NCBI RefSeq assembly: GCF_021568705.1
Contig: NZ_JAKGTH010000008.1
Span: 372,001 to 436,000, forward strand
DNA: 64,000 bases
From: Gillisia lutea
Lineage (GTDB): Bacteria; Bacteroidota; Bacteroidia; Flavobacteriales; Flavobacteriaceae
Direction of reading: 5' to 3'
Below, piece after piece: positions 44,978-55,365 of the stretch. A model generated the notes under the pieces. That model saw only the letters and a program-made list of their open reading frames with translations, searched no databases and had not been told where the DNA came from. How positions within the stretch are numbered: the stretch's first letter is position 1; the number at the start of each line of letters is the position of its first letter. A program made the position numbers and the translations under genes.

Positions 44978-46021
44978 ATGCTTTCAACCAATTCTAATTT
45001 CTTGACATACCTTATTACAGGTGTTATACTATTGATATCTAGTTTTTATCTCAGCTTTTTCATTCTCAAAAAGATTGGAAAGGATCCTAAGAACATTCTC
45101 CCCTTAAATTTCGCTAACCGAATAAAGGTTCCATTAATTATCTTTTTGGCTTCTCTCCTAGCTCAAATTGCGGTTATCAGTAATATTTTCCGATTTGAAT
45201 ACACCTCTATTCTAGTTGGTCATATTAGTATATTAGGAATTATTCTAAGTGTTACATGGATACTTATTATTGTTTTAAAGGTATTTAAAAACAGAATGCT
45301 TTCCCGATATGATGTTACATCAGAAAACAATCTGAAAGCCAGAAAAGTCTACACACAATTCATGATTCTTGAAAACATCATCATATTTATAATCATTATA
45401 CTATCTATTGGAATTGCACTTATGAGTTTCGACAACATACGTTCTATAGGTATAAGTGTACTGACTTCAGCTGGGATAGCCGGACTTATTTTAGGATTTT
45501 CAGCCCAAAAAGCCATAGGTACGCTACTGGCTGGAATTCAAATTGCCATTACCCAACCTATTAGATTGGATGATGTTGTAATAGTTGAAAAAGAATGGGG
45601 ATGGATCGAGGAGATCACCCTTACATATGTGGTAGTTAGAATTTGGGATAAACGCCGTATGGTCCTTCCTACTACTTATTTTATTGAAAAACCCTTTGAG
45701 AACTGGACCAGAAATTCATCAGATATTTTGGGAACCGTTTTCATTTACACAGATTATGATATCCCCTTTGGAAAGTTAAGAGAAGAACTTACCCGTTTAC
45801 TGGAAAGTTCTCCTCTATGGGATAAAAAAGTGAATGTATTACAAGTTACCAATGCCACTGAAAAATCTGTAGAATTACGGGCACTCATGAGTGCAAAAGA
45901 TTCGCCAACCGCATGGGATTTAAGAGTCTATGTTAGAGAGCATCTTCTTATTTACATCAAGGAAAATTTCCCAGATAGTTTACCTAAATCCCGCTTAGTA
46001 TTAGACACCAAAGAAGGTTAG
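44978..46021 (+). CDS. MscS family mechanosensitive channel
   Basis: 347 aa. Four or five hydrophobic segments in residues 8-170, then the MscS pore motif ILTSAGIAGLILGFSAQKAIGTLLAGIQIAITQPIRLDDV (seen across 160-200) and the C-terminal beta domain (WGWIEEITLTYVVVRIWDKRR). Relieves pressure on hypo-osmotic shock. Its stop overlaps the GH15 gene by 4 bases in convergent orientation, no terminator between. Next to trehalose metabolism genes, in keeping with an osmotic role. Confidence 0.88.
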   Translation: MLSTNSNFLTYLITGVILLISSFYLSFFILKKIGKDPKNILPLNFANRIKVPLIIFLASLLAQIAVISNIFRFEYTSILVGHISILGIILSVTWILIIVLKVFKNRMLSRYDVTSENNLKARKVYTQFMILENIIIFIIIILSIGIALMSFDNIRSIGISVLTSAGIAGLILGFSAQKAIGTLLAGIQIAITQPIRLDDVVIVEKEWGWIEEITLTYVVVRIWDKRRMVLPTTYFIEKPFENWTRNSSDILGTVFIYTDYDIPFGKLREELTRLLESSPLWDKKVNVLQVTNATEKSVELRALMSAKDSPTAWDLRVYVREHLLIYIKENFPDSLPKSRLVLDTKEG

Positions 46022-47817
46022 AACGCTACAGCAGCGCTTTCCTGCGGTAACACTCCTTTACTGAAATTGGTTGCAGTTTCAATTAAGGCTAAATGTGAAT
46101 ATGCCTGTGGGAAATTTCCTAATAATCGCTTCGTCTCAAAATCGATATCCTCACTGAATAATCCTAAGTGATTGCTATAGGATAATAGCTTATCGAAAAG
46201 TTCTTTTGCCTTTTGTGTTTCTCCTATTTTATATAAACTATCTATAAACCAGAAAGTACAAATGGTAAAAGATGAAGTAGGCTCACCAAAGTCATCTTTA
46301 TTCTTATATCTATACATTAAACCATCTCGAGAAAGCTCCCTTTCTGTTGCCTTAACAGTACTTATAAACCTAGGATCTGAAGCTTCAATAAACCCATAAT
46401 TCTCCATTAAAAGTGTGGAAGCATCTAAGTCTTTAGATCCGTAAGATTGCGTATATGCCTGCACCTCTTCATTCCATCCATTCTTGTAGATATCATCATA
46501 TATTTCAGCTCTTAAAGAAATCCACTTTGTATCATTTATCCCCTTTCTAAGAATCTCTCCTATTTTAACTGCTCTATCTACTGCCACCCAACATAGCAAC
46601 TTGGAAAACACAAAATGCCTATCTTCTGTCCGCAGTTCCCATATCCCCTTATCAGGTTCCTGCCAATGTTCCTCTACTATATTTACAATACCTCTCACCA
46701 CTGTCCATAACTCCTCACTGTTTTCCAGATTAGTATCAAACTGAACAAATTGCTGATAGATAACTTCCATCAATATTCCATAGATATCGTTCTGTTTCTG
46801 TATATAGGCAGCGTTCCCGGTACGTACAGGCTTGGAGCCTTCGTAGCCATCTAAATGGTCTAATATATGTTCGGTTAGATTCTTCTCTCCATTAATACCA
46901 TACATAATCTGGATCTTTTCATCCTTATGAGGTATTAAGTTAATAATAAACTGTAAGAAATCTTTAGCCGATTTAGCATGTCCTAACCCGGCCATTACTT
47001 TAATTACCATAGAGGCATCTCGTATCCAGCAAAATCTGTAATCCCAATTTCGCTCTTCTCCAATAGTTTCAGGAAGCGATGTGGTAGCTGCTGCAAGTAC
47101 AGCACCAGATTTTTTAAAGGTAAGAGCTTTAAGCACTAAAGCGCTTCTTAATATTTCTTCGTTATAGTGTTTATATTTCGTGGTATGCTCGCTCCAGTTC
47201 ATCCAATAAGTCTTGGTGCGCTGGTATTTAAGATACGTTCTATCTAACGATTGTTCGATCAATTTTTCGTGATATCCCATTAAAAAGTACGCATTCCCGG
47301 TTAGCTCGATCTCTTTTTGTTCTAAAATAGCATCAAGATCGAAACTTGAATATAGGAAAAGAGAATCATATTTTCCTTCAGTAGTATAGCTCTTTATATA
47401 ATTCCCTTTATTTTCATTGTAAGTCTTCTCCCTGGCAAAATCCAATTTAGGATTATACAAGGTTTTAAATGAAGGTTTTCCTTTTAATAATCGGATAAAT
47501 CGAATAACATCAGGCGCCGCATAATATGATCTATCGTCACGTTGATACCGAGGCATAAAATCTATTAGCTGAAAAGCATCGGATCCATTATCGAAAATGG
47601 TACTTAATATGTTGGTTCCCCAGAGATATTCCTGAGTTATTTTATAATCTTCTGTAACTTTTAATTCAAAGCTTCCGCCTTTTTTTTCATCTAATAATTT
47701 AGCAAAAACCGCTGCCGAGTCAAAATTTGGTAAACAACACCATTCCAATGAACCTGTTTTTGAAACCAGTGCAGCACTCTTACAATTTCCTATTATTCCG
47801 TAGTCTAAATTCTTCAT
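46018..47817 (-). CDS. Glycoside hydrolase family 15 (candidate trehalase)
   Basis: 599 aa GH15 protein: N-terminal beta domain from MKNLDYGIIGNCKSAALVSK, linker, then an (alpha/alpha)6 barrel. Motifs NWDYRFCWIRDAS and EPDKGIWELRTEDRHFVFSK (the latter with the catalytic acid Glu), and LFSEDID near the end with the likely catalytic base. No signal peptide. GH15 enzymes are glucoamylases, dextranases or trehalases; trehalase is favoured because the divergent neighbour makes trehalose. 96 bases separate the two divergent start codons. Confidence 0.85.
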   Translation of the reverse strand: MKNLDYGIIGNCKSAALVSKTGSLEWCCLPNFDSAAVFAKLLDEKKGGSFELKVTEDYKITQEYLWGTNILSTIFDNGSDAFQLIDFMPRYQRDDRSYYAAPDVIRFIRLLKGKPSFKTLYNPKLDFAREKTYNENKGNYIKSYTTEGKYDSLFLYSSFDLDAILEQKEIELTGNAYFLMGYHEKLIEQSLDRTYLKYQRTKTYWMNWSEHTTKYKHYNEEILRSALVLKALTFKKSGAVLAAATTSLPETIGEERNWDYRFCWIRDASMVIKVMAGLGHAKSAKDFLQFIINLIPHKDEKIQIMYGINGEKNLTEHILDHLDGYEGSKPVRTGNAAYIQKQNDIYGILMEVIYQQFVQFDTNLENSEELWTVVRGIVNIVEEHWQEPDKGIWELRTEDRHFVFSKLLCWVAVDRAVKIGEILRKGINDTKWISLRAEIYDDIYKNGWNEEVQAYTQSYGSKDLDASTLLMENYGFIEASDPRFISTVKATERELSRDGLMYRYKNKDDFGEPTSSFTICTFWFIDSLYKIGETQKAKELFDKLLSYSNHLGLFSEDIDFETKRLLGNFPQAYSHLALIETATNFSKGVLPQESAAVAF

Positions 47818-47913
47818 ATAATCATAAAATTCTTTAAAAATGATGGTGGAACGAATGTATTTTCGGAAATTTAGTAAAAAACCAAAACCTTACCACAGCA
47901 TTCACATTATATT

Positions 47914-50124
47914 ATGAGTAAAACAATCATTATTTCCAATAGATTACCCTTACAAATTTCATTAAATCACGGGAAATTAGATGTCACCCCTAGTGTTGGA
48001 GGTCTGGCCACCGGATTAAAATCGTTCCACAGAGACGGAGATAGTATCTGGATAGGATGGAGCGGTTTAACCACAGAAGAAATCCCCGCTAATCTTATAG
48101 ATGAAGTCTCTCAAAAAGCCAAAGAGCAGGCATGTATAGCGGTAAATTTCACCGAAAAGGAAATGGAAGGCTTCTATTATGGATTCAGCAATAGAAGTAT
48201 CTGGCCTCTTTTTCATTATTTCATGGAATTTACCGAATGGGAAACATGGCACTGGGAAACCTATAAAAGCGTAAATCAAAAATATGCCGATGCCATTTTA
48301 GAACATTATAAAGAAGGAGATAAAATCTGGGTACATGATTATCAACTTCTCCTAGTGCCTAATATGGTTAGGGAACAACGTCCTAATGCTATTATTGGTT
48401 TCTTCAATCATATCCCATTTCCCTCTTATGAGGTATTTAGAACCATGCCATGGAGAGAAGAAATTCTGAATGGTTTACTGGGTGCCGATCTTATTGGTTT
48501 TCATACTTACGACTATGAACGTCATTTCTTAAGTTCTGTAAGCCGCATCTTAAGGCATCAGGTTAATTTCAATGAAGTGAGCCTTCCAGACAGAATGGTA
48601 AAAGTAGATTCCTTTCCTATGGGAATAGACTATAACAAATTTGAGCAGGCAGCCCTAAATCATTTCGAAAACACGTTGGAAAGTCAATCAGATTTGCAAC
48701 AAAGGTTAGATCATCACAGAAAAGGAGCACCGGGAGCTAAGTTGATTCTCAGTATAGACAGGTTAGATTACACAAAGGGAATTGCTCATAGAATAAGAGC
48801 CTTTGAGTATTTCCTGGAAAAATACCCTCAGTATATAGAAAAGATACGTCTGGTAATGCTTGCGGTGCCATCCCGATCGGAAGTGCCCCAATATCAGTTA
48901 CTGAAAAAAGAGATAGATGCGTTAGTAGGTAGAATAAATGGAAAATTTGCTACGGTAAGCTGGACCCCTATCTGGTATTTTTATAGATCTATGCCATTTA
49001 CCAACTTAATCGACCTTTATGCATCATGCGACATCGCTCTGTTAACCCCAATAAGGGATGGAATGAACTTGGTGGCTAAAGAATATATTGCTAGCAGAAA
49101 AGATCAAACAGGAGTGCTTATTTTAAGTGAAATGACCGGTGCAGCCCAGGAAATGAATGAAGCTATACTTATTAACCCTAATAACTTCGAACAAATCGCG
49201 GATGCTATTAACCAGGCAATCGAGATGCCTGTAGAAGAACAGATTAGCAGAAACAAACTCCTTCAGAAACGATTAAAACGTTACGATGTAGAGAAATGGG
49301 CTAACGACTTTATGAAATCATTGAGCAAAACCCAGGAAAATAGGCAAAGTAATAAAGCTACTCATATCTCTGAAGATATTAAAGAAAAAATACTCTCTGA
49401 CTTTAAGAACTCTAAAAACAGAGTATTGTTTCTAGATTACGATGGCACATTGGTAGATTTTGTAGATAAACCCGAAAATGCAAAACCCGATGAAGAACTT
49501 ACCTTACTAATTACTGAACTTGCAGCTATGGAAAATATTACGGTAGTTCTTATTAGCGGAAGGGATAAAGAAACTTTGGGAACCTGGTGGAAAGAAGTTG
49601 ATGTAGAATTAATTGCAGAACATGGAGTTTGGGCATTAAAATCTAATAAGGAGTGGAGACTTAATGAAAATGTAAGGAACGATTGGATGGAATCTATACG
49701 TCCGGTTATTGAAGCTTTTGTAGACAGAACTCCAGGAAGTTTCATAGAAGAGAAAAACTATTCCCTTGCATGGCATTACAGAAAAGCAGATCCCGATCTT
49801 GGAGAAAAACGGGCTAATGAACTTTCTACCGTATTAAAAGATCTTATTTCTAATCATGGCTTAAGCGTTTTAGATGGAAATAAAGTTCTGGAAATTAAAA
49901 GTAGTGGAGTGAATAAAGGAAAGGCCGCTACGAAATTTCTTTTAAGAAAGGAAACAGATTTTATATTCGCTATTGGAGATGATTGGACTGATGAATATTT
50001 ATTTAAAGAGTTGCCTGATAAAGCTGTAACGGTAAAAGTAGGTTTAAAGAATACCAGCGCCAATTATTATGTAAATAACACCAAAAAAGTAAGAGATTTA
50101 TTAAGGGGGTTTTTACAAGTTTAA
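47914..50124 (+). CDS. Bifunctional trehalose-6-phosphate synthase/phosphatase
   Basis: 736 aa fusion. Residues about 1-470 are a GT20 trehalose-6-phosphate synthase (ISNRLPLQISL, VHDYQLLLVPNMVR, SIDRLDYTKGI, TPIRDGMNLVAKEYI), residues about 500-736 a HAD-type trehalose-6-phosphate phosphatase (LFLDYDGTLVDF, LISGRDKETLG, AIGDDWTDEYLF). Together UDP-glucose + Glc6P to trehalose. Both active-site sets look complete. Divergent from the GH15 gene, so synthesis and breakdown may be set against each other. Confidence 0.92.
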   Translation: MSKTIIISNRLPLQISLNHGKLDVTPSVGGLATGLKSFHRDGDSIWIGWSGLTTEEIPANLIDEVSQKAKEQACIAVNFTEKEMEGFYYGFSNRSIWPLFHYFMEFTEWETWHWETYKSVNQKYADAILEHYKEGDKIWVHDYQLLLVPNMVREQRPNAIIGFFNHIPFPSYEVFRTMPWREEILNGLLGADLIGFHTYDYERHFLSSVSRILRHQVNFNEVSLPDRMVKVDSFPMGIDYNKFEQAALNHFENTLESQSDLQQRLDHHRKGAPGAKLILSIDRLDYTKGIAHRIRAFEYFLEKYPQYIEKIRLVMLAVPSRSEVPQYQLLKKEIDALVGRINGKFATVSWTPIWYFYRSMPFTNLIDLYASCDIALLTPIRDGMNLVAKEYIASRKDQTGVLILSEMTGAAQEMNEAILINPNNFEQIADAINQAIEMPVEEQISRNKLLQKRLKRYDVEKWANDFMKSLSKTQENRQSNKATHISEDIKEKILSDFKNSKNRVLFLDYDGTLVDFVDKPENAKPDEELTLLITELAAMENITVVLISGRDKETLGTWWKEVDVELIAEHGVWALKSNKEWRLNENVRNDWMESIRPVIEAFVDRTPGSFIEEKNYSLAWHYRKADPDLGEKRANELSTVLKDLISNHGLSVLDGNKVLEIKSSGVNKGKAATKFLLRKETDFIFAIGDDWTDEYLFKELPDKAVTVKVGLKNTSANYYVNNTKKVRDLLRGFLQV

Positions 50125-50288
50125 TAATGTGATATGGAGACTTAAATTGATTTTTTACAAGTGTTAAATTTCTTAGCAATTCTTATAAAATTTTATACCA
50201 AGCTTAACTAGAATTATATATCTAAACCACTTATTAAAAGTACATTTACAATAGAATATTTGTAAAACCAATAAATAAAAACATAATT

Positions 50289-50576
50289 ATGAAAGTAGGA
50301 AAATTGTTAGTAGGTTTAGTATCAGGAGCAGCAGCAGGAGCAGCGTTAGGGATATTATTTGCCCCTAAAAAGGGAAAAGATACCAGAAAACAAATCACCG
50401 ATACCAGTGAAGACTACATACAAGGCGCTAAAGGAAAATTCAATGAATTTGCCGATAATTTAAGTCATAAAGTAGAGGCTGTAAAAGCTAAAACAAAAGC
50501 GAATTTATCTAAGTCTACATCAGAGCAAAAGGTAAATGAAGCGAAAGCTGCAATACACGAAATGAAAGCCAGTTAA
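50289..50576 (+). CDS. YtxH domain protein
   Basis: 95 aa: short hydrophobic glycine/alanine-rich helix (LLVGLVSGAAAGAALGILFAP) then PKKGKDTRKQI and a charged helical tail with many Lys/Ala. This is the YtxH layout; members are often stress-induced membrane-associated proteins. Its function is not known. Between the trehalose gene and a strong terminator. Confidence 0.88.
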   Translation: MKVGKLLVGLVSGAAAGAALGILFAPKKGKDTRKQITDTSEDYIQGAKGKFNEFADNLSHKVEAVKAKTKANLSKSTSEQKVNEAKAAIHEMKAS

Positions 50577-50593
50577 ACTGGTTATTAGAGTTC

Positions 50594-50623
50594 AAAAACC
50601 CCGATGTACATCGGGGTTTTTTT
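50594..50623 (+). terminator. Terminator of the YtxH gene
   Basis: AACCCCGATG / CATCGGGGTT with a TA loop; A run before, T run after. Confidence 0.85.
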
Positions 50624-50700
50624 ATGCCTTAAAATCAAAAATGCTAATTTTGGGAACCGCCAAACTTTCTGTACTTTAGAATGCTTTAAAAAAGAAATAT

Positions 50701-52059
50701 ATGAAATTACACTTTCTCTCCTCAGGAGTACTATTTAGCATCCTATCATTTACCTCCATCTCTTCTGCAACCGCCCAGCAAAGCGATTCGAGAATCTACG
50801 ACATTATAGACAACGTCTCTTCTGAAAGAATTGAAGCAGATATCCGAAAATTAGCAGGTTTTGGAACCAGGAACACTTTTAGTGATACTATATCCAATAC
50901 GCGTGGTATTGGAGCAGCGAGAAGATGGATAAAATCTGAATTTGACAAAATATCTTCAAACTGCTCAAATTGCTTGGAGGTATTTTACCAAAAGGATTTT
51001 GTAACACCTAAAGATGGGGAGCGAATCCCTAAGGAAGCCTGGATTGTAAATGTTGTTGCAATTCAAAAAGGAACAAAATATCCCAATCGATATATAATAA
51101 TGAGTGGTGATATAGATTCTCGAAACTCTGATGGAAGTGATTTTACGAACGATGCTCCAGGTGCAAATGATAATGCAAGTGGAATGGCCGGTTCCATTGA
51201 AGCGGCTAGGGTGCTTTCTAAATATAAATTTGAAAACAGTATTATCTATGTGGGGCTTAGCGGAGAAGAGCAAGGCCTGTTTGGAGGAAAGGGAGTTGCA
51301 CAATATGCTAAAAACAAGAATTGGGAAATTATTGGAGTGTTAAACAATGATATGATAGGGAATATCGAGGGAGTAGATGGTGTGATAGACAACAGAAGTT
51401 TCAGGATTTTTTCTGAACCAGTTCCTCCCACCGAAACCGAAAGAGAACGTAATATGCGTCGTTATTACGGAGGGGAAGTAGACGGAATTTCTAGGCAACT
51501 GGCTAGATATATTTACAAGACCACTAAAGCATATATGCCAGAAATGAACCCTATGATGATCTACAGATTAGACCGGTTTGGAAGAGGGGGGCATCACCGC
51601 TCATTCAATGATCTGGGCTATGCCGGGGTACGTATCATGGAGGCCCATGAAAATTACAATCGTCAGCACCAGAATATTCGCATAGAAAATGGGATAAAAT
51701 ACGGAGACGTTATCGAAGGTGTTAATTTTGATTATGCTGCCAAACTTACCAGCGTAAACGCTATTAATTTAGCAAGTTTGGCCTGGGCACCACCTGCTCC
51801 CAACAATGTAGAGATTGGCGGTATCGTGGAAGCATCAACCAAATTAAGATGGGAAAAAGTTGAAGGAGATGTTGCAGGATATAAGATATATTGGAGGGAT
51901 ACAACTAATCCACACTGGCAATACTCGAGGTTTGTGGGAGATGTAGACCAGTTCACGTTAAATGGAATTGTAATAGACAATTTCTTCTTTGGAATTGCCA
52001 CCGTCGGAAAGAACGGGCACGAAAGTCCTGTGGTTTTTCCTTCGGGAACTTTTAGATAG
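50701..52059 (+). CDS. M28 family zinc peptidase with FN3-like C-terminal domain
   Basis: 452 aa. Signal peptide (about 1-25, ATAQ), then an M28 aminopeptidase domain with expected metal and catalytic residues in GANDNASGMAG (Asp), GLSGEEQGLFG (Glu-Glu), NNDMIGNIEG (Asp) and GHHRSFNDLGYAGVRIMEAHENY (His). The last ~90 residues (PNNVEIGGIVEASTKLRWEKVEGDVAGYKIYWRD, shown in parts) are a fibronectin type III domain. Exported; substrate unknown. Confidence 0.87.
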   Translation: MKLHFLSSGVLFSILSFTSISSATAQQSDSRIYDIIDNVSSERIEADIRKLAGFGTRNTFSDTISNTRGIGAARRWIKSEFDKISSNCSNCLEVFYQKDFVTPKDGERIPKEAWIVNVVAIQKGTKYPNRYIIMSGDIDSRNSDGSDFTNDAPGANDNASGMAGSIEAARVLSKYKFENSIIYVGLSGEEQGLFGGKGVAQYAKNKNWEIIGVLNNDMIGNIEGVDGVIDNRSFRIFSEPVPPTETERERNMRRYYGGEVDGISRQLARYIYKTTKAYMPEMNPMMIYRLDRFGRGGHHRSFNDLGYAGVRIMEAHENYNRQHQNIRIENGIKYGDVIEGVNFDYAAKLTSVNAINLASLAWAPPAPNNVEIGGIVEASTKLRWEKVEGDVAGYKIYWRDTTNPHWQYSRFVGDVDQFTLNGIVIDNFFFGIATVGKNGHESPVVFPSGTFR

Positions 52060-52076
52060 AAATTATACTTTCAGAT

Positions 52077-52109
52077 AAAAAAGCCTGAGATAAATTCTCA
52101 GGCTTTTTT
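52077..52109. terminator. Bidirectional terminator
   Basis: AAAAAAGCCTGAGA / TCTCAGGCTTTTTT with a TAAAT loop between convergent genes (M28 peptidase and Tex). Confidence 0.88.
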
Positions 52110-52110
52110 A

Positions 52111-54234
52111 TTAATCTATCAAAGATAACTGTATCCTTCTTCTTTCCACATTAACATCAACAACACTAACTTCCAGTACTTGTCCTAATTTAACCACCGA
52201 ATTTACATCGCTAATAAATTCATTCGCTAATTTTGAAATATGAATTAACCCACTTTCTTTAATTCCTATATCTACAAAGCATCCAAAATTGGTAATATTA
52301 TTGACTATTCCAGGTAACTTCATACCAATTTTAATATCCTCAATAGTTTTCACAGTAGGATCGAACTGAAAATTACTTATTGCTTTTCGAGGGTCTACTC
52401 CCGGCTTTTCCAATTCTTTTACAATATCTTTTAAAGTGTGTAATCCCAAATCATCAGTGATATAAATTGATAGATCAATTTTCTCAAGCACTTCTTTATT
52501 CCCTATGAGCTCTTTTAATTTCACTTTTTTATCCTTTGCGATCTTTTCTACCACCTGGTAGCTCTCCGGGTGAACGGCAGAATCATCTAAAGGGTTTTTA
52601 GCATTTTTAATTCTTAGAAATCCAGCAGCTTGTTCGTAAGCTTTCTCTCCTAGACGAGGAACTTTTAATAACTGCTTTCTACTAACAATATTTCCTTCCT
52701 CGTTTCTGTAAGTGATAATATTATCGGCTATTGAAGGTCCAATCCCGGAAACATAAGCTAGTAACTCCTTACTAGCCGTATTAACATTGACACCTATTCT
52801 GTTAACACAACTCATGACTACAGTATCCAGTTTTTCCTTTAGTGCTGATTGTTCTACTTCATGCTGGTACTGCCCTACCCCAATAGATTTCGGATCTATT
52901 TTCACCAATTCTGCTAACGGATCACTCAATCTTCTTCCTATTGAGACTGCCCCCCTAACGGTAATATCATAATTGGGAAATTCGTCGCGAGCAATCTTCG
53001 ATGCTGAATACACAGAAGCTCCGGCCTCATTTACTATATAAACTGATATATCTCTGTCAAATGACACTTTCTTTATAAAAAATTCTGTCTCCCTAGATGC
53101 TGTTCCATTTCCAATAGAAATGGCTTCAATATTATAAGCATTTACTAATGATTTAATTTTTTTGAGCGCCATGTTCATCTCCTTTTGCGGAGGATGCGGA
53201 AAAATAGTTTCATTATGCAACAGCATTCCCCGTTCATCCAAGCATACCACCTTACATCCTGAACGAAATCCGGGGTCTATAGCTAAAATTCGCTTTCCTC
53301 CTAATGGCGAGGCCATTAATAGTTGTTCCAAATTTGAAGCGAACACCCTAATTGCATCTGCATCGGCTTTCTTTTTAGCTTCAGTAATCATTTCATTCGT
53401 AAAAGAAGGTTTTAACAAACGTTTATAAGCATCTTCAATGGCCTCCACTATATACCGAGATGGGGAATTACCTGCCCTGCAAATAATATGCTCTATTTGT
53501 TGATGAGCCGTAGTTGTTTCTACTTCTATTTTAAGCTTTACAAAACCTTCACTTTCTGCTCTGTGTAAGGCGAGAAATCGATGAGAGGGCATTTTGTAAA
53601 GTGTCTCCTCCAGATCGAAATACTGTTTATATTTTTGAGCGTTTTCATTCTCTCTTTCCTTTTTAACAAGCTTAGATACGATTTTGGCCTGCCTTTGAAA
53701 TAATTTTCTAAGCTTATCCCTAACTAATTTATGTTCATTGATCCACTCTGCAATTATATATTTAGCACCCTCTATAGCTTCATTTATATTTTTTATATCT
53801 CCTTTGACAAATCTTTCAGCAGATCTTTTTATATCTGATTGATTTTGCGCCATGATGATCTTGGCCAAAGGTTCCAATCCATTCTCTCTTGCCGCATCAG
53901 CTTTGGTTTTTCTTTTCTTTTTGTAAGGCAAATAATAATCCTCTAGCTCTATCAGGCTCACCGATTTCCCGATTTTTAATTTTAATTCATCAGATAAAGC
54001 ATTTTGCTGTTCAATACTCTTCAGAATTGCTTTTTTTCGCTTTTCAAGATCTTGAAATAATTTGATCTGATTGGCAATGCTTTCAATTTGCACTTCATCT
54101 AAATTGCCCGTATGCTCTTTTCTATACCGGGCAATAAATGGAATTGTAGCATCTTGGGATAGAAGTTCTATAGTGTTTGTTACAGATCTTACAGGCAGTT
54201 TAACCTGTAGAAGTATAAAATCTAATAATTTCAA
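52111..54234 (-). CDS. tex: Tex family RNA-binding transcription accessory protein
   Basis: 707 aa. N-terminal helical region including TIPFIARYRKEHTGNLDE, a YqgF-like RNase H fold domain (ILAIDPGFRSGCKVV), a helix-hairpin-helix part (VSGIGPSIADNIITYRNEEG) and a C-terminal S1 domain (VNNITNFGCFVDIGIKESGLIHI). Near the length of E. coli Tex/YhgF (773 aa). TTG start at 54234: no better start nearby and the N-terminus fits. A CAAATATA (-7 box on minus) sits at 54267-54274. Confidence 0.9.
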   Translation of the reverse strand: MKLLDFILLQVKLPVRSVTNTIELLSQDATIPFIARYRKEHTGNLDEVQIESIANQIKLFQDLEKRKKAILKSIEQQNALSDELKLKIGKSVSLIELEDYYLPYKKKRKTKADAARENGLEPLAKIIMAQNQSDIKRSAERFVKGDIKNINEAIEGAKYIIAEWINEHKLVRDKLRKLFQRQAKIVSKLVKKERENENAQKYKQYFDLEETLYKMPSHRFLALHRAESEGFVKLKIEVETTTAHQQIEHIICRAGNSPSRYIVEAIEDAYKRLLKPSFTNEMITEAKKKADADAIRVFASNLEQLLMASPLGGKRILAIDPGFRSGCKVVCLDERGMLLHNETIFPHPPQKEMNMALKKIKSLVNAYNIEAISIGNGTASRETEFFIKKVSFDRDISVYIVNEAGASVYSASKIARDEFPNYDITVRGAVSIGRRLSDPLAELVKIDPKSIGVGQYQHEVEQSALKEKLDTVVMSCVNRIGVNVNTASKELLAYVSGIGPSIADNIITYRNEEGNIVSRKQLLKVPRLGEKAYEQAAGFLRIKNAKNPLDDSAVHPESYQVVEKIAKDKKVKLKELIGNKEVLEKIDLSIYITDDLGLHTLKDIVKELEKPGVDPRKAISNFQFDPTVKTIEDIKIGMKLPGIVNNITNFGCFVDIGIKESGLIHISKLANEFISDVNSVVKLGQVLEVSVVDVNVERRRIQLSLID

Positions 54235-54266
54235 AAGTGAGGATTTTTAGCGGTTTAGCATTGGCG

Positions 54267-54274
54267 CAAATATA
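54267..54274 (-). promoter_or_regulatory. Candidate -7 box (TATATTTG) of tex
   Basis: Exact TAnnTTTG match on the minus strand, 33 bases before the TTG start. Confidence 0.45.
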
Positions 54275-54333
54275 CGCCTTAGCTTATAGTTTTGTTTTTA
54301 GAAATGGTATTGAAAACTTGAAAAGTTTACTAT

Positions 54334-55302
54334 CTAAATGAGGCCTATTTCTTTGGAATGCTGAATGGCTTTTTCGCTGTGTTCAAAATAACATATCTTA
54401 ACCCCCATATCTTCTAGGTTCTTTAATATTTCCTGTGTTGCTTTCTTGGGAGCGTCGGAAGTTTGCCTAATATAAACAGCCTGAATATTTAATGGGTAGA
54501 TCTTACAAATACGCTCATAGATATTTGGGTCTTTTTGAGAATCATCTCCCAACAGCACATAAGGCAACTTAGGATAAAAGGAAATTATATCTTTAATTTT
54601 CTCAAATTTATGATCGTGGCTGCCTCTTCCTGTAAACAGAAAATCTGCAACACCGGTTTTGATCTTTTTTAATTTAATAACCGCTTTTGGTAATTCATGA
54701 ATTTGAGCAACCTTCATTATAAAATCGTATAAATTCCATTCACTACTGGATACATAGAAAAAAGAATTAAAGGCTGTATCTTTTTCCTGGCCATAAGAAC
54801 TTAAAGCGCGATAATGCATAACCACATCTGCAAAAACTTTACGCTTATTGATATTTTTAAGCAACATTACATATAATTTCCTAAGTACATTGTCGCTGTG
54901 GGAAATTAAAAAGGTGTCATCGATATCTGAGATAATCCCATATTTACTCTCAAACGGCTTAAGAACTTCTCCCACTTCTACAACCCCAATATTATTAAAC
55001 TCGCATTTCACCTTATACTCATGCCAACCGCTTTCCAGTTCTTCTTCAAAAGGAATACTAAATCTAAAATAACCATCGGCTAAGGTTTTTGTTGTTACGG
55101 TTGAGTTTTTGAATTGCAATTCAACTTTTATATTGGAGATAGGACTAATATTGAACATCTGAATAACAGAAACCGCATGCTTTATTCCGCGTTGATCGGT
55201 TCTATACTTATCTGGTGCCCACGATTTAAAAACATGTCCAAAAACAACTAAGTTCTTGTCGTTGAGATATCCGCGATATAGCTTTAAATCAAATTTTATC
55301 AA
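54334..55302 (-). CDS. App1-like (DUF2183) phosphatase domain protein
   Basis: 322 aa. The first ~110 residues form a beta domain; then the HAD-type motif SDIDDTFLISHS (DxDxT) near residue 130, FTGRGSHDHKFEKIKDI and LLGDDSQKDPNIY, as in the App1 family, whose yeast member is a phosphatidate phosphatase. No signal peptide or membrane helix. TTG start at 55302 is the likely one. Divergent from a lipid kinase gene 63 bases away, which suggests a link to phosphatidate/diacylglycerol turnover. Confidence 0.83.
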   Translation of the reverse strand: MIKFDLKLYRGYLNDKNLVVFGHVFKSWAPDKYRTDQRGIKHAVSVIQMFNISPISNIKVELQFKNSTVTTKTLADGYFRFSIPFEEELESGWHEYKVKCEFNNIGVVEVGEVLKPFESKYGIISDIDDTFLISHSDNVLRKLYVMLLKNINKRKVFADVVMHYRALSSYGQEKDTAFNSFFYVSSSEWNLYDFIMKVAQIHELPKAVIKLKKIKTGVADFLFTGRGSHDHKFEKIKDIISFYPKLPYVLLGDDSQKDPNIYERICKIYPLNIQAVYIRQTSDAPKKATQEILKNLEDMGVKICYFEHSEKAIQHSKEIGLI

Positions 55303-55365
55303 TTGAGGTTTTGTTAACGATACTTCTGTTCCAAATTACTTAATTTTAAATACAATCTACAATCA

